A DNA stretch of 44,135 nucleotides from a virus. Position 1 is the first letter of the stretch, and every line of letters begins with the position of its first letter. The DNA lies in the IMG/VR virus record IMGVR_UViG_3300006750_000018, positions 1 through 44,135 of that record; one strand, 5' to 3'. Below, one piece after another: positions 30,955-39,673 of the stretch. Under the pieces are notes generated by a model that had not been told where the DNA came from, searched no databases, and saw only the letters and a program-made list of their open reading frames with translations. The position numbers and the translations under genes are program-made.

Positions 30955-32341
30955 AAAAGTATTAAAACAATTCAACAAACAACTATTCGAAGCACCTATT
31001 GATTATGGTGATAGACCAGAGAGAATGGACCCCAGCCTACAAGGGAAGGTCGAGTCTGGAGATTTCCCAGGAGCTGGTTCAAAAGCTTACCCCTCTGTAC
31101 CACCAGAAGGGGTACCCGATAACTTTGAAGAGTTAGTAGCTTCCGAAAGATTTAAGTCGGTGGTCGATAAAGTTAAAAATTATACTGGGTTAAGGAACGT
31201 AACCCCTCAGTCGTTCATGCAATTACAACAAATGTTGATGTCGTCAACACGAAAAATATTAGAATTAGAGTCACAACACAAAGAACAGTTGGAGGAACTT
31301 GCTGTTAAAATAGTTAGGGAAGAGATGGCTATTCCACCAGACGCTTTACAATTTGACGCTAAAATTGTTGGAATGGGAGAAGTAGATATGGAAGGAATGC
31401 AGGGACAATCCCAAGAACAACAAACACCAGAACAACAAATGGACTCTGAAGAAGAGGCTATGGAGGAATTCGAAGAGTTTGACTTAGAGAAACAAAAAAG
31501 ACGATTTTTAAATCAATTAATACAAGGGGCTTCTAAAAAAGGTCATTACATGTTCCACTTAGTTGAGGAAGAACTTAACAGTATTAGTCCTGAATTAATT
31601 AATTTGTACGGTGTGATGATGTCTATTAATGATTTGGTTTATTGGATTATGCCCGACCAAACAACTATGATGATGGCACAAAGTGGGCAAAGTATGGCAG
31701 GAAAAGAAGAGATTGACCCAGATACGGACCCACCTACAGTTAAAGCGGTTGGAATTACATTTCCCGTTTTAGTTCACGAATTAATAAAAGGTGTGATGGA
31801 AGTACTAGCGACGCAAGGTTTACCTGACGACCCTGGAATGGCTCAAAGAGTTATAGATTCTGAAGATACTTTAGTAGCTGAAATTTGGGATTTGAGGTTG
31901 GGTCCAGTTATTTGGGAAAAGTTTAGAGAGTCGTACCCTCACGATTTATTGCAAGACGATAAAAGAGTGGTTCAGAATTATCTTTTCAGTGAATTTGCTA
32001 ATATGGAAGCTAAAGAACTATTCGCGTTAGCTAAAAAAATTCTAAGTGGTGGTGATAGTGGTAAAGAAGAACTAGAAAAAATAGTAAAAAACATTATATC
32101 GGATTTAAATCAAGAAGATTACGAAGATTCTATATCTGATTTTGGGAATGATGAGGATGAGGACGTAACCACAGTTACTGATTCAGACAGAGGAGACGTA
32201 CTAGGTACGTTAGACATCCCGAACCCCAATAAAGAGCAAGAGTACAATGTTGATGATATACTAGACAAAATTGGTAGAAGTGGAATGTCTTCACTAACCA
32301 AAGGTGAGTTGGAACATCTCAGAAAACAGTCTAAGTCTTAA
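30944..32341 (+). CDS. Pre-terminase structural protein with C-terminal SLTKGELEHL motif
   Basis: 465 aa. The ATG at 30944 overlaps the previous stop; the frame is open further upstream only as a shadow of that gene. N-terminal KQFNKQLFEAPIDYGDRPER, a helical middle, a Gln/Glu-rich linker (~150-180), then a conserved-looking helical domain with LVYWIMPDQTTMMMAQ. The C-terminus DDILDKIGRSGMSSLTKGEL resembles the short 'LDKI-x-x-x-G-x-x-SLT-x-x-E' tail common in Bacteroidota proteins. Its DNA is copied exactly inside the 998-2035 gene. Position just before terminase suggests a head role. Confidence 0.75.
   Translation: MKSKKVLKQFNKQLFEAPIDYGDRPERMDPSLQGKVESGDFPGAGSKAYPSVPPEGVPDNFEELVASERFKSVVDKVKNYTGLRNVTPQSFMQLQQMLMSSTRKILELESQHKEQLEELAVKIVREEMAIPPDALQFDAKIVGMGEVDMEGMQGQSQEQQTPEQQMDSEEEAMEEFEEFDLEKQKRRFLNQLIQGASKKGHYMFHLVEEELNSISPELINLYGVMMSINDLVYWIMPDQTTMMMAQSGQSMAGKEEIDPDTDPPTVKAVGITFPVLVHELIKGVMEVLATQGLPDDPGMAQRVIDSEDTLVAEIWDLRLGPVIWEKFRESYPHDLLQDDKRVVQNYLFSEFANMEAKELFALAKKILSGGDSGKEELEKIVKNIISDLNQEDYEDSISDFGNDEDEDVTTVTDSDRGDVLGTLDIPNPNKEQEYNVDDILDKIGRSGMSSLTKGELEHLRKQSKS
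32267..32319 (+). repeat. 53-bp perfect direct repeat, copy 2 (C-terminal, likely parent)
   Basis: Identical to 1790-1842. Here the encoded motif is at its natural C-terminal place after DDILD. Confidence 0.95.
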
Positions 32342-32357
32342 TAAAGACCCAATCAAC

Positions 32358-32365
32358 TATTTATC
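32358..32365 (+). promoter_or_regulatory. TATTTATC box, 3 nt before terminase ATG
   Basis: TATTTATC, AGT, ATG (32369): leaderless layout. Confidence 0.55.
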
Positions 32366-32368
32366 AGT

Positions 32369-34093
32369 ATGGGAATGACTAAACAAGAACTCATGCAAGA
32401 ATATGTTAAGTGTCATGGTGATACACCGTACGCACTTAAAACTTATTTACAAGCATACGATAATACTAAAAAAAAACACGTCCCTTTTGAATTATTTCCT
32501 GAACAAAAGGCAATGGTTAAAGATTTCGAGGACCATGACGATAATATAGTCCTCAAGTACAGACAGGCTGGAGTATCTACGGTTACTTCTGGTTGGATAT
32601 CTAAGAAACTCCAATTTGCTTCCAAAGAATCTCCTGAAAAAATTCTGATATTGGCTAATAAATTAGACACCGCGACAGAAATGGCTAATAAAATAAAGGG
32701 ATTTTTAAGACAATGGCCTGATTGGATTAATGTTGGGTTTGATAAGGATAAAAATTCACAAAAACACTATAAATTAAATAACGGGTCTGAAGTGAAAGCG
32801 GTAGCGACTTCGGTAGACGCACTAAGAGGGTACACCCCAACGATATTAGTTTTTGATGAGGCGGCTTATATTGAATCTGGTAGTAACCTATGGGCAGCTT
32901 GTATGGCATCTTTAGCCACAGGGGGCAAAGTAATAGTAATATCGACACCTAATGGGTTCGACCAAATCTATTATGAAGTGTTTGACCAATCAATTAGAGG
33001 CCTAAATAACTTTAAAGTAAGTTACTTAAGTTGGTATTACGACCCTCGTTTTACACAAGATTTAAGGTGGATAAAAACTAAAGACATTGTTCATTTTCTT
33101 TTAAATAGGGACGAATATAAACGTGAAGATATTATTTCTAACGTACCCCCAGAAGATTATCAATTATACCAAGATAAAGGATATAAACCTTTTTCGGACT
33201 GGTTTGAGTCAATGTGTAAAAAATTAAAGTTCGATAGGAGAAGAATTTCACAGGAGTTAGAGTGTGCTTTTCTCGGTTCTGGAGACAATGTCATCAATAA
33301 CGCTACCATGGACCAATTACAAGAACATGTTTGTGAACCTACTGAAAAGTGGGTGGGTAATGGTCTTTGGGTTTGGAAAGAACCAGTTCCTGGCCATAAA
33401 TATATTATGGGGGTTGATGTTTCTAGAGGAGATAGTGAAGATTCCAGTGGGTTTGTTATTGTAGATTTCGATGATAGAGAAGAAGTAGTAGAATATCTAG
33501 GTAAGATTCCGCCAGACATTGTGGCAGATTTGGCAAATAAATGGGCAAAAAAATATAATTGTTTTGTCGTTATAGACATAACGGGAGGTATGGGTGTAGC
33601 TACTTCCAGAAAAATGTTGGAGTTGGGATATAAAGATTTTTATTACGATGGCGTTAAGTCTGATGAAATGTGGAAGTTTAATCCTGATACCAAAACCCCA
33701 GGAATTAATTTTAATAGTAAAAGGTCTCAAATAGTCCAAGCTTTGGAGGAACAGGTGAGGACAGGATTTAAGATACGGTCCCAAAGATTAATGAACGAAT
33801 TAAAAACTTTTGTCTATATAAATGGGAGACCTGACCATATGAAAGGATACCATGACGACTTAATAATGTCTTTGGCTATGTCATTGTATGTCGCACAAAC
33901 TTCCTTCACCCTACTAAAGAAGAATGTCGAACAAGCAAAAGCTATGTTAGACGCATGGGTTACCGATGAACGAAAATTTAACACCACAAGAAGTGAACCT
34001 GTTTTTAAACCAGGTAGAGCGTCAAGTAACCCATTACCACCATTTTCTAATAACCCTAAGGACTATTTATGGATGTATACCGGACTAAAATAA
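32369..34093 (+). CDS. Terminase large subunit (gp17-like)
   Basis: 574 aa, close to T4 gp17 (610). ATPase domain: adenine-binding/Walker A variant KYRQAGVST (63-71), Walker B ILVFDEAAY (~156-164), coupling motif VISTPNG (~190). RNase H-fold nuclease: IMGVDVSRGDSED (~344-356), VVIDITGGMG (~400) and GYHDDLIMSLAM near the C-terminus supply the acidic triad. Packages DNA into proheads through the portal encoded just downstream. ATG is 3 nt after a TATTTATC box. Confidence 0.95.
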   Translation: MGMTKQELMQEYVKCHGDTPYALKTYLQAYDNTKKKHVPFELFPEQKAMVKDFEDHDDNIVLKYRQAGVSTVTSGWISKKLQFASKESPEKILILANKLDTATEMANKIKGFLRQWPDWINVGFDKDKNSQKHYKLNNGSEVKAVATSVDALRGYTPTILVFDEAAYIESGSNLWAACMASLATGGKVIVISTPNGFDQIYYEVFDQSIRGLNNFKVSYLSWYYDPRFTQDLRWIKTKDIVHFLLNRDEYKREDIISNVPPEDYQLYQDKGYKPFSDWFESMCKKLKFDRRRISQELECAFLGSGDNVINNATMDQLQEHVCEPTEKWVGNGLWVWKEPVPGHKYIMGVDVSRGDSEDSSGFVIVDFDDREEVVEYLGKIPPDIVADLANKWAKKYNCFVVIDITGGMGVATSRKMLELGYKDFYYDGVKSDEMWKFNPDTKTPGINFNSKRSQIVQALEEQVRTGFKIRSQRLMNELKTFVYINGRPDHMKGYHDDLIMSLAMSLYVAQTSFTLLKKNVEQAKAMLDAWVTDERKFNTTRSEPVFKPGRASSNPLPPFSNNPKDYLWMYTGLK

Positions 34094-34102
34094 AAAAATA
34101 AA

Positions 34103-34393
34103 ATGGCAATAATTAAAAAACCTGGGTTTGGTTCTATAGGGAGATATAAAAGTGGTAAACAATTAAGGCAGGTTCTTGGCACTACAGTATACTCTTGGAG
34201 TCCTACCCCACCAGACTTTATAGTTAAAAATAGTAATGTTTTATCAGTTGGACCTAAACCTGTTGAGTGCTGTGAAACTTGTGACAATTTAATAGTAGAC
34301 AATTGTGTCACATATGTTAATGGTGGTAGTTGTAAAGATAAGACCGGGGTACCTACAGTTGCTGCGTATGTAGAGTGTGATTATGTCATTTAA
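34103..34393 (+). CDS. Small Cys-rich protein between terminase and portal
   Basis: 96 aa, starting MAIIKKPGFGSIGRYKSGKQ. The N-terminal half is basic and beta-like. The C-terminal half has seven Cys (ECCETCDN, DNCVTY, GSCKDK, VECDY), which could bind metal or form disulfides in the virion. Lies 9 bp after terminase. Not recognised; a small head or tail accessory protein is plausible. Confidence 0.6.
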   Translation: MAIIKKPGFGSIGRYKSGKQLRQVLGTTVYSWSPTPPDFIVKNSNVLSVGPKPVECCETCDNLIVDNCVTYVNGGSCKDKTGVPTVAAYVECDYVI

Positions 34394-34433
34394 CTGTTTA
34401 CTAGACCAAAAATAAGTGTAAAATTATATAGCT

Positions 34434-36254
34434 ATGGCAGAACAAAATAGAATGACAATTTTTCAAAGGTTAAATAACCTTTTCGGGGCCGAAGGTCCTT
34501 CAGCACCTAAACGTACATATAGTTTTGATAAAAAGGATATATTAAAAACTACATCTAAAGTAGACTACGATAGGACAAAATTAGAATTACAACAAGGTCA
34601 ATATCTAGCGAATCAGTGGCAAAAAATAGAGTCCCAACTATACTCACAAGCGGTTTATTATGAACCAACAAGATTAGCGTCTTATTACGACTACGAATCT
34701 ATGGAGTTCACACCTGAAATATCAGCAGCGTTAGATATTGTTGCGGAAGAAGCTTGTACCATCTCAGAAAGAGGTTTTATGTTAAACATTTATTCGGAAT
34801 CAAAAAGAATAAAAGCTATACTCGGAGATTTATTCAACAATGTTTTAGATATTGAGTCTAACTTACCTATGTGGGTAAGGAATACGTGTAAATATGGTGA
34901 TAATTTTGTTTACCTCAAAATTGACCCAGAAAAAGGAATTGTAGGAGCAAGCCAGTTACCTAACATCGAAATAGAACGTATCGAGAAGGGTATGCATACT
35001 TACGAAACTAGGACTGGTGACAAAGAGGAGAGAGAAGTTAAATTCATATGGAAAAATAAGAATATGGAGTTTAACACTTGGGAAGTTGCCCATTTTAGGT
35101 TGTTAGCAGACGATAGAAGGTTACCGTACGGTACTTCTATGTTAGAGAAGTCTAGAAGAATATGGAAACAATTACTACTTGCTGAGGACGCGATGTTAAT
35201 CTACAGAACTTCTAGAGCTCCTGAACGTAGGGTGTTTAAAGTTTATGTTGGTAACATGGAAGACCAAGATGTGGAAGCTTATGTACAAAGAGTAGCTAAT
35301 AAATTTAAGAGGGACCCTATTGTAGATAAAGACACGGGTAATGTAGACTTACGTTATAATCAAATGGCTGTTGACCAAGATTTCTTTATTCCAGTTAGGG
35401 ATTTAAACGCACCAAACCCCATAGATACTTTACCTGGTGCTACTAATCTAGCAGAAATTGCGGATATTGAATATATTCAGAAGAAATTACTTGCAGCGTT
35501 ACGAATACCTAAAGCCTTTTTAGGATTTGAGGATGTGGTGGGAGAGGGTAAAAACTTAGCTATTCAAGATATTAGGTTTGCACGAATGATTAATAGAATT
35601 CAAAAGTCTATGGTTCAAGAACTTAATAAAATAGCTATTATCCATTTATACATGTTAGGGTTCGAGGAGGAGTTGGGTAACTTTACTTTAGGATTGACTA
35701 ACCCATCTACACAATCCGAACTATTAAAAATAGAACAATGGAAAGAAAAGATTACACTCTATAAAGATGCTGTTACTGACCCAGGGTCAGGAATCCAAGC
35801 GGTCTCATCTACTTGGGGTAAAAAACACATTCTTGGTTTTTCTGATGAGGAGATTAAATTAGACTTACAACAACAACGTATAGAAAAAGCCGTAGGTGAA
35901 GAGTTAAACCAAACCGCAACTATTATCAAAAATACTGGAATATTCTCTAATATAGATAAATTATATGGTGAAATGGAACCAGATGATGGAGGTGCTGAAG
36001 AAGCGGCCGCGGGTGGTGAGGTTGAGTCTCCATCTAATACGGGACTGGAGGGTGGTATGCAAGAAACTCCACCAGATAACCTAGGTGATGAAGGAACAGG
36101 TGGAGAAACATTAGAATTAGCCTCTATAGATAAATCTACATTACCTCTCATATTAGAGTCAGTTGATAATAATAATTTCGACGTTAATTTATCTCGAGGT
36201 AAAGATAAAATCGATGAGGTGACCAAAAAGGTAGATAGTTTATTGGGTGAGTAG
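34434..36254 (+). CDS. Portal protein (gp20-like)
   Basis: 606 aa, similar in size to T4 gp20 (524) with an added acidic tail. Diagnostic stretch EFTPEISAALDIVAEEACTI (~93-112), then MWVRNTCKYGDNFVYLKI, the wing region VAHFRLLADDRRLPYGTSML, and the crown/stem region KAFLGFEDVVGEGKNLAIQD. The last ~90 residues (GGAEEAAAGGEVESPSNTGL) are disordered. Twelve copies would form the DNA entry vertex and dock the terminase. T4 order terminase-portal is kept. Confidence 0.94.
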   Translation: MAEQNRMTIFQRLNNLFGAEGPSAPKRTYSFDKKDILKTTSKVDYDRTKLELQQGQYLANQWQKIESQLYSQAVYYEPTRLASYYDYESMEFTPEISAALDIVAEEACTISERGFMLNIYSESKRIKAILGDLFNNVLDIESNLPMWVRNTCKYGDNFVYLKIDPEKGIVGASQLPNIEIERIEKGMHTYETRTGDKEEREVKFIWKNKNMEFNTWEVAHFRLLADDRRLPYGTSMLEKSRRIWKQLLLAEDAMLIYRTSRAPERRVFKVYVGNMEDQDVEAYVQRVANKFKRDPIVDKDTGNVDLRYNQMAVDQDFFIPVRDLNAPNPIDTLPGATNLAEIADIEYIQKKLLAALRIPKAFLGFEDVVGEGKNLAIQDIRFARMINRIQKSMVQELNKIAIIHLYMLGFEEELGNFTLGLTNPSTQSELLKIEQWKEKITLYKDAVTDPGSGIQAVSSTWGKKHILGFSDEEIKLDLQQQRIEKAVGEELNQTATIIKNTGIFSNIDKLYGEMEPDDGGAEEAAAGGEVESPSNTGLEGGMQETPPDNLGDEGTGGETLELASIDKSTLPLILESVDNNNFDVNLSRGKDKIDEVTKKVDSLLGE

Positions 36255-36255
36255 A

Positions 36256-36263
36256 TATTTATT
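36256..36263 (+). promoter_or_regulatory. TATTTATT box, 13 nt before ATG
   Basis: Supports ATG 36277 rather than 36247 as the start of the next gene. Confidence 0.55.
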
Positions 36264-36276
36264 GTTAAATAGCACT

Positions 36277-37005
36277 ATGTTCGGAAAAACAAAAAATAGA
36301 ATAGACAGTATCTTAGTCAATACCTTCTCAAAAAAACCTAAGTTTAAGAAAGCTTTCCACGACTTAATGGAGGGGCTTAAGAATAATCAAACTAACAGAG
36401 AGTTTTTTGTTTTATACTCACAACTAGAAACCAAGTCTTTCGACACTAAAAAAGACGCTGAAGAATATCTAAACGAGTCTATCAAAACTTTACAATCCAA
36501 AAAAAGTAAGGTAAACTTAAAAACAGTTAATACTTCTATTAATGAATATAAAAGTTACGTTGGAGAAAAAACCAATCCTTTATATGAAAGTATAGACACG
36601 TTAGTTTTTAATGAAAATGCTCTAGATATTGAAAAAAGAATAGAAGCTAAAAATTTAATAGTAAAAAAATTACAGTCTAAGTCATCTACCTTCGTATGTG
36701 AAAGTAAGATACCTAATTCCTTATTGATAAATTTATCCGCTAAAAACTTTAATAAAAAGTATGGAAACCTTACAGAAGATGATAAGACTAAATTTAAAAG
36801 TCTAATGGGTACGGACACCAACAAGATAGAAAATGAAATAGATTCTCTAGTTGAGGAGGTCTCTAACAAATTAGATACTCTAATAAAGGAAACTAAAGAT
36901 AGTAATTTACTTAGTAAGCTAAAGGACACTAAAGACAAGATTGTTGAAAGTAAAAAGAATAAAGTTTCTTTATATAAAATAAAAGAGTTAAATAAGACAC
37001 TTTAA
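36277..37005 (+). CDS. Helical head-region protein, possible prohead core component
   Basis: 242 aa from ATG 36277, 13 nt after a TATTTATT box. Almost entirely helical and Lys/Glu/Asn-rich (KPKFKKAFHDLMEGLKNNQT, IKETKDSNLLSKLKDTKDK), coiled-coil-like at the C-terminus. Sits where T4 has gp67/gp68, between portal and protease, and its composition fits a prohead core protein; that is inferred from position, not from sequence match. Confidence 0.7.
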   Translation: MFGKTKNRIDSILVNTFSKKPKFKKAFHDLMEGLKNNQTNREFFVLYSQLETKSFDTKKDAEEYLNESIKTLQSKKSKVNLKTVNTSINEYKSYVGEKTNPLYESIDTLVFNENALDIEKRIEAKNLIVKKLQSKSSTFVCESKIPNSLLINLSAKNFNKKYGNLTEDDKTKFKSLMGTDTNKIENEIDSLVEEVSNKLDTLIKETKDSNLLSKLKDTKDKIVESKKNKVSLYKIKELNKTL

Positions 37006-37032
37006 AACGAATTTTATAAAAAACCAGAAATC

Positions 37033-38019
37033 ATGAAAAAGCTAATATTACTTATATCCCTCATTTTAGGGTTTGTATTACAATCTATAGCACATGGTTA
37101 CGGACATCATAGAATTAATAGTTACGCAGATGCCTTTGTGTTTGACGAAATGGGTGTTACGTTCTCAGTATATCCTGACGGAGAGTTTGATTTTTACATT
37201 AACAGTCTTAACGGCATTAATACCGTGGGTTATGGTCACACAACCTTTAATTCTGGGTATAATTATAACCCTTATGTACAGTATGATTACTTCGGGTCCG
37301 TCATCCAAGTCGAAAACGTCCCAATATATTATGATTACTATGGTCGTGTGAGTCAAATTGGTAATGTACCAATAAGTTATAGAAATCTAAGGGTGTCCCG
37401 AGTTGGTGGGTTACGAGTGTTCTACAATAGTTGGGGGTACTACGATTATCATACTGGTTTTATAAATTTCTGGAATCCATACTTCGTATATCGACCATTC
37501 TATGTCGCGTTTGCCCGCCCAACAATGTCACTTTGTTTGGTTAGTGTGGTACCATATCGACAGTTCTATAGACCAGTTCGTTACGCCTACTACAGACCTT
37601 ATGTGAGAAATTCCCGTACTTGTTACGCAAAGGTTGGTACAATATATAACCCTAACCAAGTAAGGGTTAGTGGTAGGTACGTACAATCCCCCATTAAAAA
37701 CGAACGACCAGTAATTAGGGGACAAAGAAAAATAACAACCAAAACTACTACGACCAACCCTAGAGTATCAAATAATGTGGGCACAAATAAAAAACCACCT
37801 AGTTATAATAGACCTGTCAATAGAGCCAAACCTCAAATAAGTAGACCAGTACAACGAACGAATACTCGAAATGCTAGTCCTCAGATTAGAAGTGTTAGGC
37901 CTAGAGTGAATACGTCAAACCGACCGAGCTACCGACCAAGTAATAAACCAACACAATCTCGTAGTTTAAGTACTAAACCTAGTTCTGGTAGTAGAGTTGT
38001 ACAAAACAAAAAACGTTAA
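37033..38019 (+). CDS. Secreted Tyr/Arg-rich flavobacterial-type protein
   Basis: 328 aa. Signal peptide MKKLILLISLILGFVLQSIA. Residues ~35-140 (VFDEMGVTFSVYPDGEFDFY, YDYYGRVSQIGNVPISYR) match, from memory, a family of periplasmic/secreted proteins of flavobacterial cells. The region ~150-200 is Tyr/Arg/Pro-rich, and the last ~110 residues are a basic, disordered Arg/Ser/Pro tail. Such a cell-type secreted protein inside a head operon is odd and suggests horizontal acquisition from the host. Function unknown; envelope or lysis-related is possible. Confidence 0.8.
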   Translation: MKKLILLISLILGFVLQSIAHGYGHHRINSYADAFVFDEMGVTFSVYPDGEFDFYINSLNGINTVGYGHTTFNSGYNYNPYVQYDYFGSVIQVENVPIYYDYYGRVSQIGNVPISYRNLRVSRVGGLRVFYNSWGYYDYHTGFINFWNPYFVYRPFYVAFARPTMSLCLVSVVPYRQFYRPVRYAYYRPYVRNSRTCYAKVGTIYNPNQVRVSGRYVQSPIKNERPVIRGQRKITTKTTTTNPRVSNNVGTNKKPPSYNRPVNRAKPQISRPVQRTNTRNASPQIRSVRPRVNTSNRPSYRPSNKPTQSRSLSTKPSSGSRVVQNKKR

Positions 38020-38020
38020 A

Positions 38021-38314
38021 ATGAATTTTATAAAAAACATGTTAAGTGCTGAAGGCAAAGTCTCAAGTAAGAGATTTGTAACTTTCATATGTTTATTATT
38101 CATGTTAATAGGTTATACCGCCAACCTATTTTGGGGTTTTGAAATTAAAGATTCTTTGTTCGAATCTTTACAATGGATTGTTATGGCTGGGTTAGGATTC
38201 ACCGCATCTGAAAATTTTGCGGCCAAAAAAGACCCTCCTGTTGAGGATTCCTCACTATCACATACCACAATTACTCACGAATATGAGTATGGTGATGAAG
38301 ATGAGGAACTATAA
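38021..38314 (+). CDS. Small membrane protein, holin-like layout
   Basis: 97 aa from ATG 38021, 1 bp after the previous stop (an upstream in-frame ATG lies inside that gene). Two membrane helices: FVTFICLLFMLIGYTANLFW (~23-42) and SLQWIVMAGLGFTASENFAA (~52-71), with an amphipathic SAEGKVSSKR start and an acidic C-terminal tail (EYGDEDEEL). The layout is like small phage holins of Bacteroidota phages, but the role is unproven. Expressed with the secreted protein upstream, which may mean both act on the envelope. Confidence 0.7.
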   Translation: MNFIKNMLSAEGKVSSKRFVTFICLLFMLIGYTANLFWGFEIKDSLFESLQWIVMAGLGFTASENFAAKKDPPVEDSSLSHTTITHEYEYGDEDEEL

Positions 38315-38321
38315 ACTTATC

Positions 38322-38353
38322 TTTGACAATAAAATAAAATGCTGTTATATTTA
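38322..38353 (+). promoter_or_regulatory. Host-type promoter TTTG-N20-TATATTTA
   Basis: TTTG at 38322-38325, 20 nt, TATATTTA at 38346-38353, 20 nt before the ATG of 38374. It also reads as TTGACA-N17-TATATT. Confidence 0.65.
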
Positions 38354-38373
38354 ATTATAATAATATTTTATAT

Positions 38374-38805
38374 ATGAAAACAGGAAAACAATTTAAATTA
38401 AATTTAAACAAAGACTTTACCACCTATTATGGTAGTGTAGACTATAAAAAACCTAAGTCGGTATATGTTAACATCTCCTCTTGGTTTTTACCCTTAAAGG
38501 AGTGTCCAAACTGGGACCGAGCAGTAGGTACCTTAAAAAAAAGTATCTCTTCCCACGTCAATTCTACAAACATGAATAATCTGTTCTTAAAACAGAAACA
38601 AATTGTAGATTTAGATATTAGAACTAGTGGTATAAGGTTAAATAAAAGAAGTTACATGAATTGTGAAATAACATTATTCCTTAATAAAGAAGAGGCAATT
38701 AAATCTCCTAACATTAAAAACGCGGTAGAAAACTTATTAAGTAATGTTATAACCGATAGTTTTAAACTTTCCCCCTACTTTAATTTTTACAAGACTAAAA
38801 ACTAA
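38374..38805 (+). CDS. Hypothetical protein with own host-type promoter
   Basis: 143 aa, starting MKTGKQFKLNLNKDFTTYYG; mixed alpha/beta, basic. Contains VNISSWFLPLKECPNWDRAV and a C-terminal helix (NIKNAVENLLSNVITDSFKL). Not recognised. It sits between head genes but has a consensus host promoter, so it may be expressed at a different time from them. Confidence 0.65.
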   Translation: MKTGKQFKLNLNKDFTTYYGSVDYKKPKSVYVNISSWFLPLKECPNWDRAVGTLKKSISSHVNSTNMNNLFLKQKQIVDLDIRTSGIRLNKRSYMNCEITLFLNKEEAIKSPNIKNAVENLLSNVITDSFKLSPYFNFYKTKN

Positions 38806-38830
38806 AAAACGAGTTTTATTACTACTTAAC

Positions 38831-38838
38831 TATTTATA
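38831..38838 (+). promoter_or_regulatory. TATTTATA box within a TTAACTA/TAGTTAA palindrome
   Basis: 13 nt before the protease ATG (38852). TTAACTATTTATAGTTAA forms 7-bp arms around TTTA. Confidence 0.55.
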
Positions 38839-38851
38839 GTTAAAAGTAATA

Positions 38852-39568
38852 ATGGAAATATTAAGGCCAGGGAAGGTAGGTACTGGGATACTAATAGAGT
38901 ACGACGCAGGTCACATCTCCCCCAAAAATAATAGTAACAAAAAAGTCATTAAAGAAATGACAGATAGGTCCATCCAAGAAGGGCCTATCATTTTTCATGC
39001 CATATTACAAAAAAGTGGTGTAGAAAATAGAAATGGTAGGGTGTACCCAGAAAAAATCTTAAAAAGAGAAGTGGTTAACTATCAGAAGTTAATAGAAAAA
39101 GGAAGTGCTTTATCTGAACTTAATCATCCAGAATCGTCATTAGTAGATTTAGAACGAAGCTCCCATAGGGTTTTAGAAACTTGGTGGGAAGGTAACGTAC
39201 TAATGGGTAAATTGGAAATTCTCACTTCTCCCGCATATCACAAAACCGGTGTGATATCTTGTGTGGGGGATATCGCTGCAAATTTATTAAGACACGACGT
39301 AACTTTAGGTATTTCATCTAGAGGTGTGGGTTCCCTTGAGCGAGAAGGTGGTAAAAATATGGTGCAAGATGACTTCGAATTAATATGTTTTGATTTGGTA
39401 TCCTCGCCATCAACACCTGGAGCCTACCTCTTTAAAAACGCGGAAGATAAAGAACTTTATGACGAATCTTTAAATTATGATACATCACAAGAAGAAGTGA
39501 CAAGTCAAGCACTAAGTGGGTCATTAAAATTAATGGATAAGTTAGATACCTTTTTATCGGGTTATTAA
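38852..39568 (+). CDS. Prohead maturation protease (gp21-like serine protease)
   Basis: 238 aa (T4 gp21: 212). The region GPIIFHAILQKSGVENRNGR opens the fold; the catalytic His is in ELNHPE (His92) and the catalytic Ser in LGISSRGVG (~155-156), the order of the T4 gp21/S80 herpesvirus-protease-like family. It should cleave scaffold, capsid and internal proteins after [L/I/M/V]-x-E. The capsid protein downstream has a matching LINE/A site. Transcribed from its own TATTTATA box. Confidence 0.92.
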   Translation: MEILRPGKVGTGILIEYDAGHISPKNNSNKKVIKEMTDRSIQEGPIIFHAILQKSGVENRNGRVYPEKILKREVVNYQKLIEKGSALSELNHPESSLVDLERSSHRVLETWWEGNVLMGKLEILTSPAYHKTGVISCVGDIAANLLRHDVTLGISSRGVGSLEREGGKNMVQDDFELICFDLVSSPSTPGAYLFKNAEDKELYDESLNYDTSQEEVTSQALSGSLKLMDKLDTFLSGY

Positions 39569-39587
39569 AAAAAAATATTTTATGGGT

Positions 39588-39595
39588 TATTTATA
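39588..39595 (+). promoter_or_regulatory. TATTTATA box upstream of scaffold gene (distal)
   Basis: First of two boxes in the 105-bp gap between protease and scaffold genes. TATTTATATGT is identical to the element before 26469, but no ATG follows, so an untranslated leader would result. Confidence 0.4.
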
Positions 39596-39626
39596 TGTGC
39601 ATTAGGGGTTTTTCCATTATTGCTAA

Positions 39627-39634
39627 TATTTATA
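39627..39634 (+). promoter_or_regulatory. TATTTATA box upstream of scaffold gene (proximal)
   Basis: 39 nt before the ATG at 39674. Confidence 0.45.
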
Positions 39635-39673
39635 AAACAAATAAAACTTTAAAAAGCGCTTAATAAAAAAGAT

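Noticed and set aside
1790-32319. 53-bp repeat as an attachment site or CRISPR-type repeat
   Set aside because: Both copies lie in coding frames, there is no array, spacer or integrase, and no tRNA at either site.
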